64,000 bases of DNA from Macrotrachela quadricornifera (taxonomy: Eukaryota > Rotifera > Eurotatoria > Philodinida > Philodinidae), in NCBI GenBank assembly GCA_022393335.1, contig JAJEKB010009261.1, positions 1 to 64,000 of the forward strand. Reading direction: 5' to 3'. Position 1 is the stretch's first letter. Every line of letters starts with the position of its first letter. A program made the position numbers and the translations under genes. Shown piece after piece: positions 44,289-55,331 of this stretch. Under the pieces are notes generated by a model. That model made no database searches, had not been told where the DNA came from, and saw nothing but the letters and a program-made list of their open reading frames with translations.

Positions 44289-46279
44289 TTAATGGTGGCC
44301 ATAATATAATTCAAGTTTGGTCAATCTCTATATAAAATAAAGCATAAAAGGTAAAATAGAAAGGGGGAAGAATGGAGAACTATTACTTCGTTTTGCTTTC
44401 GAGCATTCATAATATATTGTTCTCCTAGAGGACCGAATGTATTGTCTGTAAGATCAAGTGTAACGAGTGTCTGTATAAAGTAGTGAGTGAGTGCTGAAAT
44501 GAGAAAGAGTGAAACGAAGAAATATTACATTATTTTGTTTGAGAGCATCAATAAGATGCTGTATTCCTTTATCTCCGATCTGATTGCAAAAGAGATAAAG
44601 TGTAGTGAGTGTCTGCATAAATCATAAGTGAGTGAGAGAATAAAAAGAAGGATATATTACTGTATTCTCTTTTAGAGCATTGGCTAGATATTCTGCTCCT
44701 TGATCGCCAATATTATTCTCGTCAAGATTAAGTTCAGTAATAGTCTATATGAAATATTGAAAAAGTTATAGGAGAGACGAATAGAAGAAGATGATATTAC
44801 TTGATTTTGTTTTAGTCTACTGGCAAGACTTTGTGCTCCTTGTGCATCGATTTTATTGTCAGCAAGTACAAGTCTAGTGATTGTCTGCATGAAATAATAC
44901 ATTAAAAGAAAGAATGGAGAAAATATAACCTGATTTTGTCGTAGAGCATTGCTCAGATATTGTACTCCTTGTGAAGTGATTTGATTATTCTCAAGATTAA
45001 GTGTAGTAATTGTCTATTTGAAATAGGATGTGAATAAATGGATAAAGTCAAGAATCAGCAATAAATCCTACATTGTTTTGTTCTAGAGCATTAGCCAAAG
45101 CTTGTGTTCCTTGATCACTTATTTTATTGTGACAAAGTTCAAGCATAGTGAGTGTCTGTATGAAATAGTAAAAAGGATAATCTAATAAAAAGAAGGAGAG
45201 GAAAGATATTACCTGATTTTGTAATATAGCATTGCCTAAATGTTGTGCACCTTCATCTTCGATTTCATTAGAACTGAGATTGAGTGTTGTAATAGTCTAC
45301 ATGAAATAATGAAAATGTTATAAAAAAAAGAAATGTTACTTTATTTTGCAGTAGAGTATTGGCGAGATACTGTGCTCCTTCATTACCAATTTCAGTCCAT
45401 TGAAGGTGAAATGTGGTAAGGGTCTTTAAGAATTAGTAAATGAGTGACAGAATAAGAAGAAAGATATTACTTGATTTTGTTGTAGTGCATCGGCTAACTG
45501 CTGTACTCCTTGAGCTTTGATTTTAGTGCCCGAAAGGTAAAGTGTAGTCAGTGTCTATGTAAAACAAAGAGTGTTTGAAAGAATTAAGAAGAGAAATGAA
45601 ATTAATATTACTTCATTTTGTTGTAAAGCATTTGCAAGATTCTTGATGTTCTGTTCATCAATAGAATCTTTTGGCATTTTTAATGTGGTTAATGTCTGTG
45701 TGAAATAGTGGATGATTAAGAAAATGAAAAAGATAAATGAATTAATTTTACTTTATTCTTTCGTAGAGCATTGACAAGATATGGTACTATTCGATGATCA
45801 ATTTCAGTATAAGTCAGATCAAGTGAAGTTAATGTCTGAATGAAAAGTGTCAGGAACTTAGAATATAGTAAAACTTTTTAACGGTAGTTATGGTTTCGTT
45901 TGTATATGACTTTTTATTTATTACCAAATTAATACTCTTAATTATGTTTGACCGCAAATGATTGATTTGAAAAATTTCGACATGAATTTTTCTTTAATTG
46001 ATAGATCTACACATGTAGTTCTTTTTTTTACCCTAATTTTCTTGATGTGTAAATAAGTTTCTTTGTAATAAAATCTAAGATCTATTCTACTCTATCTAAT
46101 AGGATGAAAAAGTAAGAGAAAATAAAATAAAAATTAACCTTATATCGATTGTAAGTGTCTAGGATTTTGTTTAAACGTTTAGAAACATTTTGCATTGAAC
46201 AAAAAATAGTAAATTCGTCAAGATTATCCATAATACGATAGATAAATTCAATGGGTAATGTATGAAGAGAAACCGTCAT
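44289..46279 (-). CDS. F-box protein with eleven ribonuclease-inhibitor-type LRRs, 13 exons, 367 aa
   Basis: Exon 1 (46279-46139) encodes an F-box-like domain (LPIEFIYRIMDNLDEFTIFCSMQNVSKRL). Eleven exons of 84 nt follow at roughly 45837, 45697, 45556, 45425, 45297, 45158, 45015, 44887, 44743, 44612 and 44470, each encoding one 28-residue repeat such as TLTTLYLSGTKIKAQGVQQL. A last 39-nt exon (44327-44289) ends in TAA. All introns are phase 0 and mostly 45-60 bp, with GTAA-type donors. F-box proteins recruit substrates to SCF ubiquitin ligases through Skp1; the LRR array would bind the substrate, which is unknown. One-exon-per-repeat makes the array easy to expand or shrink by unequal exchange. 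Confidence 0.85.
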
Positions 46280-46299
46280 TTTGTTAGATACAAATGAAA

Positions 46300-49200
46300 G
46301 TAGTTTAAATGTATGCTGTGTTATATATTATGTGTCAATGAAAGTATTTTTTGCTTGTATAATTTTATTTTAACCTTGTATTACAATTTTCTCATGATTG
46401 TGCAATAATTTATTGAAGGAAACAAATGCAAATAGATGATATTTATAGTTAAATAAGAGAGCATAAAAGTAAAAACTATAATTTACCTCTACTTTCGTTG
46501 ACTGTGTATTTGTCACATGGTATCCTGTGCATGAGAAATGTAATAATAATTTGCTCAAGGCATCGTTAAAAATTGAAGGGAGTGAAAGGAATAAAATAGG
46601 TTGTTTTGTCAATATACTTTTAATGTACATAAAACAAGAATATGACAGGTGATAGTGCTCTATTATAATATGCTTCATGTGAGCTATAAGTCAAAAATGA
46701 ATTTTCTTTTAGTTTACAACGAAAAGTAATATGCAGCTAAATGTACAAAATGTTGTGCTGTAACTATTCCTTTATATATTTCTACATATATATGTACGTG
46801 TATCAAATAGGCATGAATATTCCTCAGACTCAAGATCATCATGACTCTAAAGGACTTTGTAGGGCTGTTTACTTAGACATAAACAGCAAATATTATGACC
46901 ATAAATCACCTGTTTCATAGAGATAGCATTAAAATTGCATCTCATCATGACTCATCATATATCAAGCTCAATACCATTCCACCCATACATATCAAAGAAA
47001 GTTTCACAAAGTCCTTTCCCATGATTAAAAATTAATTTATGTAAAGGTAGTTATTAAAAAGCCTTTAATCCTTTGGGCTCGAAATTATTTTTCAATTGAA
47101 AAGTGGGTTTTTTGTCGATTTATTGTAGTTTTTGGCAGGGGTGTGAGTGTGTGTGGAAGTGTACACCCTCCCAATAATGGAAATTTTTTGTTTTTTTTTA
47201 GCAACCAGAGCAGATTTGGAACAAATTTTCCTCTTAGTACCCTTTCACATTCCTCCAGAAAATTTTTACATTCTTTCAAAATCCACTACACTTCCCCCAA
47301 TCTTAGGTCTGTTACGCGAACATTGGCGTCAGTCTACAGAAAAGAAATGCATGCAATATCAGTCTTTAAAATATGTTATTCTAAATTTTCTACATAAGAA
47401 GAAGTCCTTCTTTTGCCTGAAATTGTCTTTACTTCTGTCAAGGTTTGTTCAATCACCTAAAACTCAGAAGAAATTGAAGTACGCTCTGTCACAAAAGATT
47501 TACAGTCTATGATGTCAAATGGTTTTAGATCGCTTCTTTTATATATTCATAGAAAAATATAATCGTTGGCGATTCTCGTTACTATATCTTTCAGATTCTG
47601 TTGCTTAAACTATTCATAGAATTTCTGAAAGAAGTTGAGTATTTGTATGTTGGATAATCCTGTATAATACGCTTACTTTGTGTCGCTCACATGAACATTC
47701 ATTATGGACCTAAGTGTATGTTTAAGGAGCAAGTGAGCAGAAATATATATATTCATATCGTATTGATTGCAATGAGAGAGAAAAAAGAATAGAAGAGAAG
47801 AAGCAGGACTGACAAAGTGTGAGGTCAATGAAAGTTTAAACAATGAACGAAACGAGGAGAAGAACAGATAATGCCTCATCATAGTGAGTATGTAAGAGAA
47901 AGAGAACGAAATAAAAAGAAGAGGAATATGTATATCCTGAAAAATACACCTTTACTGTGTTAGTCTTTCTTTCATACTTTGATCTTATCTCTCAGTTTGC
48001 ATTCTTTTGCTTGACTTATTCAATTGACGGTATAGTCAGCGCACACGTTTCGTGTTCTTCCTTTACTATTGCAAACATTACGGACAAAAACAAAACCATT
48101 GTAAGTTAATATATGGATCATTCTATTGAAATCAAGCGCAAAAATGATACAGGTTAGTATAAATATATACGCTCTAAAATTTCGAATATAACTTTGCATT
48201 TTGTATGTAAAAACAAATGCTTGAGATATTATCATATATGTAGCCTTCCATTGCTTTTGTATATATCGAGCAGACATCGAGTAAATTTCACGCCTAGATC
48301 TTAGAAATGTGCTCAAATCAACCGAAACCAATTTCCTAGAGATAATCCGAACAATTAAGTCAGTGAAAGGCCTTGTACTTAAATTGTCTTTATGAATGTA
48401 TTACTAAAATAAGGTCCAGACCATTCCAGTTGTCAGTTATCTTTAAAAGATTACCAAGTGATTGAGTTTAGTATTCTCCATTCACGAAACCCAACACCAA
48501 AGGATTCCAAGTTTTGTAAAGGCTTAGTGTGTGTTCGTAGTAAACTAATATTGATTCATAAGGTGTTAATTGTTTCTTTTTCATGAATGGAGAATTGCAA
48601 GCTCTATGAATTTATAATATTTTCTAATTAAAAGACGGTTGAAGTAGCTTCGAGCGCATTGTACTAATACCTCTCGGAAGTCAATGCGTTTATTATTTTG
48701 AGAAAAGAACAAAACTGGCTCATAATTCTATTAGATTACGTGATCACACAACTGATTGTTCGAAGCAAATACAAATTGAATAGTTACATCGATCACTGTG
48801 ACTTAACATCCTCAAAGCAGAAAGTCGAAGGCGCTAAAACAGATTAATATTTTACTATCTGATATTGATAATCCAGTAGATTAGGCATAATAAAAAACTC
48901 GAGAATATGTCCAAATCTAGGTGACACAAATAATAAAGACTTTATCAGGAGAGTAGCGCTCTTTTGATATCGTTTGAACATGTGGAAGTTAAAAAGTGAT
49001 CGAGAAGACGTCGATTTATTGAAGCCTACTTTGATAACTCCATCGCTCTCTGAAATTCACTTTGCGATATCTCATAAAAGAAATTTTTTTACGCCCATAT
49101 AATAGGAAATTTTCTGAATTCAACACTGTAAAGTTACCATAATCTTTAATATTCAGTATTGATAATTCTAATTTTTGACGCATTTTAATTTTGTGTACAA

Positions 49201-50054
49201 GTATTTATTAATGGTATTTGGAACTATGACATTGGTCTTTTTGAAAAAATAAATTTACGTACCCCGTAAATTTTTAGAAACCGAGTCTTCTATGACAGCC
49301 TCCTGGTAAACAAGACATCTGTAATGTCGTGAGAGTGCACTGATAAAAACTACTATTCCCGAAAATTAATTCGAGCATCCACATTTTACTTTATAAGAAA
49401 GACTTATACATCATTCGACCATCTGCTTACATTAGAAGGGACAATAAAAATGGAAGATTTGATTGATTTCAAGTAATTATTAGATCTGTACGTTTTTGAA
49501 TGCTAACGAACATAAAGAATTTTAAAAAATGAAGAAATTTTTTGAGTTAATACAGTGTGAAACATGAGAATGGTTTCATTTTGACAAGTTAATAAGTACA
49601 CAGCAAAGCAAAAATCTAAATTCTTTTATGACACAGCATATACACTTAAAAAGTGACGAAATACGCATCTCGACAAAGAATCACTTCAGTAATAATATTT
49701 GTAGATATGATTTTTTGCATTGATATGCAGAATAAAATAAAACTCTAGTTATAATGCAGTAAACACAAATAATATTTTTCTTCCAATGAGGATAATTTAC
49801 CCTTTATGAATATGCAAGGATATTGCATTTTTTGCTAAAACATTTCAAAAATTGTATTTGCATGTTTCTGCGTAAAGGATGACGACATAAAAACATCTTG
49901 AAAGCAAACGCAAACGTTTTTAAGCTTTCGCACTTAATTAGGAATTTGCTGTTGTGTTACATGACGCAGTGTGTATCGTCTAGAGATAGTAATAGGTCAT
50001 AAAATTATCTTTTGTAAATCTAAAAAGTAAAATAGGATCAAAAACATTACGAGA
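46300..50054. other. 3.7-kb region with little supported content
   Basis: A plus-strand frame after a T-rich acceptor (about 47200-47512, LREHWRQSTEKKCMQYQSL..) has coding-like texture but no recognised family. A short inverted repeat (ATTCTCCATTCA.GAAA) lies at 48472-48490 and 48578-48598. The rest is AT-rich with no supported gene. Confidence 0.35.
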
Positions 50055-52090
50055 ATGGGAGCAAAAAAAGTTCTTTCCGATAAGTCGTTAGTTGGGCTGT
50101 GTACAAAAGGAGAAAGTGTATTATAATAGATGAGTATTGGGATATAAGTTCGTATAATTTAGGAGAACCCTTACCACGATCGCTTACGCAGATTTCACTA
50201 AAAAATCAAATGATTCCTCCACAATGGGCTTTAATGGAACGACTATTGTTTGATCAACTGAACAAGGCTGCATTTGAATTTACAGCACGCTATACACGTG
50301 CAGATGGAACCTTGTTCTGGCGTCGAGATTGGCCGGGGATGGATGGGTCAGATGATCCGTATGAAGGTTTTATGAATCTAGCGCTTCTCTATATGTTAGG
50401 CGGCAAGAGTGAGCTACATGAACTCTCGCGCAAAATTTGGGATGGAATTACTTGGCAATGGACTGAATACGGACAAATTCATCGTGAATTTGATGCTTAT
50501 TATGATTGGATGCATCACGGTGAGGGCTACTTGTATTTTTATTTCTTTGGGCTAGCAGGTCCGGCAACTTTGAAGGATCGCCAGAGAGCATTACGTTTTG
50601 CAAGTATGTATATGGGCGAAGACAAAGAAGCACCAAATTATGACCATGAGTTTAAATTGATTCGTTCACCGATAACAGGTAGTCGAGGACCACAATTTAC
50701 GTTGACTGCTGAAGATTGGAGCACTCATCGTGGTATTCTTGATGATTATTTGGCACCTTACGAGGATATTCCAGGTGTAAATTTTACTGATGGTAAATGT
50801 GCCTGGTCAAATGATGAGGTATATGCCAATATCATACGTTTGATGAACGAACGGATGACTCGTGGCGATGTGCCACTTAACCTAAATGCAACAGGACTTG
50901 TGACGCATGCGTTTCTTTATTCGGGAGAGGAGAAATATCGCACTTGGGTCTTGGATTATCTGAAAGTTTGGGAGGAAAGAACTCAGCTAAATGGTGGAAT
51001 TATTCCGGATAATGTAGGTCTGACAGGAAAGATTGGAGAGTATAACGATGGCAAATGGTGGGGCGGTTACTATGGATGGCGTTGGCCGCATGGACTCATA
51101 ACGATCATCGAACCATTAACGAATGCATGTATGAATGCTGTACTTCTAACAGGAGACATGAGTCGACTCGATTTTGCTCGAAATCAACTTGATAAAAATT
51201 GGGCGCTGCGCAAGGAGCAGGATGGTCAATGGTTGGTACCGTACAAGCATTTTGATATAGGTTGGGCGGATTATAGAAAACCGGCACCGAAATATCCAAT
51301 TTATCTATGGACAATCTCTATGGCTGAAGAAGATTTGAAGCGCATAGATCGCATTGCGAAAGATCATGATTGGAATGAAGTAATCATTCCGACAGTTTCC
51401 GGCCGTGATAAAAAAACGGGACGAGAGACCAAACATTACATTGGCAATACACAACCATGGTTTCAATATATTCGGGGTCTTAATCCTGATTATCCACAGC
51501 GCATATTAGATGCTAATTATCGATTAATCCAACAGCAGCTGATGCGAATGCGCTCAGAAGCTGGAAATCCACTGAACTGGTCCGATCAATACAATGAAGA
51601 TGATTTCTCTAGCATTCATGTCTGGCAGGAAATGTGTCCCGTTTATATGGAAAGTCTTGTTCAACTTACTTTGGGTGGACCAATGCATATATCTCACGGA
51701 GGACTGCAGCATGCACGTGTACGTTATTATGATGTCGAAGAGAAACGCCCTGGACTTCCGCAATCCATTGCTGCTCTGGTCAAAAATCTCAAAAACGATT
51801 CGGTCACTGTAGAGCTAATCAATGTGGACTTATTTGCACGGCGCATACTTATCATTCAAGCTGGTACATTTGGAGAGCATCGATTCAATGAGGTGCACGT
51901 GATCAACGAAATAGGAGAAACTGTAGAAACCATCGCGGTTAACCATAAATGGCTGGAAGTCGAGCTTCCACCGGGAACAGGAGCAACATTACATTTGACT
52001 ATGGATCGATACGTGAACTTACCTTCCTACGATATGCCTTGGATCGATCAGGAGAAGAACATGTATTTGGAAGGCAGAAACCTTGTATAA
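50055..52090 (+). CDS. bacterial-type six-hairpin-glycosidase-like protein, 2 exons, 662 aa
   Basis: I start at ATG 50055. Exon 1 (50055-50115, MGAKKVLSDKSLVGLCTKGE) joins exon 2 (50163-52090) across a 47-bp intron (GTGTAT..TTTAG) in matching phase. The alternative start is Met at 50210 without the intron. The body is rich in Trp and Tyr with repeated helical pairs: WPGMDGSDDPYE, EYGQIHREFDAYYDWMHH, GGKSELHELSRKIW, NVGLTGKIGEYNDGKWWGG, and a C-terminal beta-rich part. This fits an alpha/alpha-barrel carbohydrate-active enzyme, but I cannot name the family or substrate. The codon texture is less AT-rich than neighbours. A near-intronless bacterial-type gene suggests horizontal transfer followed by intron gain. 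Confidence 0.72.
50116..50162 (+). other. 47-bp intron in the glycosidase-like gene
   Basis: GTGTAT at the donor and ATAATTTAG at the acceptor. Removing it links the upstream ATG frame to the long frame with exact phase (A plus GA gives Arg). The frame otherwise has no ATG for about 110 bp. Confidence 0.55.
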
Positions 52091-52870
52091 ATAGACAAAT
52101 CTATTTAACAATTTTCCTCATAGACACTTTTCAGGCATCTTCCACTCGGTGTCCAAATCTTTTTAAAGTATTGAACAAAGGTGAAGGTGTAAATGTATTA
52201 AATAGTATTTGACTTTTATCACAAAATTCAATTGAGAAACGATTATTCGGCTAGAACAGACATCGAGGAGGGTAAAGAAGAATACACAGACACATATAAC
52301 TATCACAATTAGTTTTGACTTTGTTAAAGAATCTTCTCATGTGACATCTTCAGTAAAAAGATATAATTGTCACTAACAGGAATCATTTACTATCAATATA
52401 ATTTGCCATGTGGACCCTTTATCTTAGTAATGTTCATTTTAGAGTTAAATGGATATGAGCATTTTTTTCGAATAATTTCAATACAAAAGACAAAAGGTAA
52501 TTCAAAGTTTTTATATAATTTAAAGTGAACGTTGTTCTATTATTTGAGAATATCAATGAAAATTTTCAATTACTTTCCTACTTAGATACATCCTGTATTT
52601 TGAAGATGAAGTTAATTTACTTTCAAAAAAACAATGCTTCATCAATTATAATGAAATAAGCAGATAGCTTAATTTCGTCTCTATCAATTCGCATAAATCT
52701 GAGATCGATAATGATTTGTATTTTAAAGATATATAGATTCTACTTAACGGTACGCACGATTATTTTTTTAATGAATGTCAATATCTAACAAATCTTTCCT
52801 TATATTACTGCTGTGTCGTTAACTTTGATTTCATGACACCATTTATTGACATTCGGAGCCTTTTTTTATC
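52091..52870. other. 3' flank of the glycosidase-like gene
   Basis: AT-rich with no supported gene. Confidence 0.4.
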
Positions 52871-52874
52871 AATA

Positions 52875-53351
52875 GAATTTTTCGTGTAATATACCAAAAG
52901 ATAGAACATTGAAAGCTGAACAGAATTGTCTATTTAGATATTATATTTTTACGAACAGATCAATTTTTATTTAGGAAATTTATATAAATCGTATATTCAT
53001 TGAAATATATTGCACCTACATAAAAGAATACTGTAGATAGCTTACAACTCACTAAAAGTTTTTTTTTCATTGAAAAAAAAATAATTAAAATAATTTTTTC
53101 TCTTCAATGACGCGTAGTTGGTGAACTTTGTAATGCTTTTTTGTACACCATTCTGAGGTTTTTTTAAAACATTTTGTAGAAGAGAAAACGTGCGAAATAC
53201 ATGAAATTCAGTCTGGGATGTCATAAAATGAGGAGTCCTGAATAGCATTTCTTAAATAACAATTAATCTGTTCGTAAAAATATAATATCTAAATAGGTAG
53301 TTTTGTTCAGCTTTCAATGTTCTATCTTTTGGTATATTACACAAAAAATTT
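52875..53351. repeat. long inverted repeat, about 105-bp arms at over 90 percent identity
   Basis: Left arm 52875-52985 and right arm 53251-53351 share GTGTAATATACCAAAAGATA, GAACATTGAAAGCTGAACA and TATTTAGATATTATATTTTT in opposite orientation. The 265-bp loop has no gene. It looks like a young fold-back MITE; terminal boundaries and a target duplication are unclear. Confidence 0.75.
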
Positions 53352-53819
53352 CATTAAATTTTATATTATCGAAAAAATCTTAACTTTATGTACATGATTT
53401 TTGACAACATTTTTCAAATGATCTCATGAGAGCTTGACAGTAAAATTGAGCCAAATTTTCACCAGCTCATCCAAATGCGCTAAAAATTTGAATGTAGAGG
53501 TTTTCAATGATGCCGAATAAGATAATAACCTCAAATCAAAAATCTAAAATTTATTGAATGCTTATCACGAAAAAAGAATAAGAATAAAATTCAATTTTTC
53601 ATATTCTTCGTAACAAGTAATGTGTATATATATGAAACCTATAATGCACGTGATGATGCCGTATATATTGTTTTTTTATAAATGCATTGGAAAGTATGAA
53701 TGTAATGTACTTTTTTTTTGTCACAAATCATGTTTATATTTATGAGTTAGAAAAAAAAATACACTCATTTTTATACTTTTTTCTATTCTAAGAATACTTC
53801 GCATCTTTAAAATCAACAC

Positions 53820-54500
53820 GATGGAATTGATTGTGGCAGCTTGAAAAATGGAGAAAGTAGTTGGCAATTCATTTCTTTGTGCCTCGTTGGCAGGTTTTGA
53901 ATGAGAATGTATTTTCCACCTCTGTTAATCGATGTACATGACGTTATTGGTACATTTGAAAAACTGAAGCAACAGTTCTCAATCGAGGAAAGAGTGGTGA
54001 TGTCGTATTTCGAAGAAAAGCGCATTGATAATTAAAAAACCCTTAATATAATTGTTTCTTTACTCATTAAACAAAGAACGATCGTATGTTGAGGTTCAAT
54101 TGTATCTAGCTGATCTATGACAAATGTGGAAAAGGTCTTTGAATTGGCAAATAAGATTTCATTCAAATCTTCCTAATCTATTTTTACAGTTCGATGATCT
54201 AAGTATATTGGACCACTTTCTTGGATATGTATTCCTATTTTTAATCTAATTTCGAAATTTTCTAATTATGTGAATAGAATGTAGAGAGCAATCATGTGAA
54301 ATTATTCGTAAAACTTCACGAGATATTTGAAATATTTGATGAGATATCAAAGAGTCGTTTCCTAGTTGAAATTCATCAGACTTTTCGGTGGTGTATAGTA
54401 AGGGAGCTGGCGAAGGATACCTGGAAGATCCGATGCATTCTAGTAAAAAAGCTAGAAATTCCAACGGTCCTGCTGGTTTCTGTCGTACAGCTTTGACTTG
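53820..54500 (+). pseudogene. unidentified gene relic
   Basis: Coding-like fragments follow one another in changing frames: IDVHDVIGTFEKLKQQFSIEE (about 53920-54000), NVEKVFELANKISF (about 54125), NLPNLFLQFDDLSILDHFLG (about 54165) and NHVKLFVKLHEIFEIFDEIS to ..KKLEIPTVLL (54290-54480). Helical, Leu-rich composition is reminiscent of ARM/HEAT proteins. Stops between fragments indicate decay. The family is not recognised. Confidence 0.35.
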
Positions 54501-54509
54501 AGAAATTAT

Positions 54510-55331
54510 CAGCAAATTCATGTCGTCCTTTTGATTTCTTCTGTCCAACAAACTCATTTTGATACATGGAGATTTCACTGTAAATGTAGCAGAATTTTAG
54601 TCACAATCTCTTCTAATGTATATTAGGATGTCGAAAAAATTCGTTGAGAAAAGAGAAAAACTTTATATTGAGGTATAAATTGTGGCTAAAAAGTACCTGT
54701 GAACTCGAATGAATTATAGATGAAGACACACCGACGTTCGCTATGCTCAAATACACAATTCCGAGCATGATACACTTAATCAATTAAAACTTATTCAAAA
54801 AATTGCTACAACCATTTGATTCTGAAATAGACTGTTCAGTCTTGAATAAATACTCAGTTTGATCATGACGATTTAATGTGATTCGTTGAAAAGCAACAGC
54901 TACGGATAAGGAATTGTAGAATTGGTTGGTTTTCAATGTTCAGTGAAGAATTATAAAGTCATCTCAGTACTATGATATATCTGCTTTCTTTAATGACAAC
55001 TAATTCTGATGTTTTTATTCAGGATAAATTTAATTTAATGATAAAAATATATGCGTAGATTTTTATGCAGTCTATGTGGCTGCATTTTTTTTCTCTGCAT
55101 AAATTTGAGAGAAAAAAAGCAAATAACTCAATGTTTCTTGCTCAACTTGCTGCTGAATACATCAACATCTGACACTTATACGTGAAAGAAATCCTATTCA
55201 GTCAAATTTAATGATATTTGAATTTTTATAATCAAGTGATTTTTATTAACAATTCAATCAACATTTGATTGAATCTATTCTATTCAGATTATTCTCATTG
55301 TATCTGTCATTGCAGTGAAAATAACACAATT
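54510..55331. other. intergenic AT-rich DNA
   Basis: No gene or repeat is supported here. It should contain the promoter of the following gene. Confidence 0.4.

Noticed and set aside
48020..48331. 103-codon minus-strand ORF
   Set aside because: No domain, no splice signals at its ends and ordinary AT-rich composition.
50448..51763. Several minus-strand ORFs inside the glycosidase-like gene
   Set aside because: Antisense shadows of a long, well-supported coding frame.
54246..54578. 110-codon minus-strand ORF
   Set aside because: The plus strand of the same stretch reads as a more convincing, though decayed, helical protein fragment.
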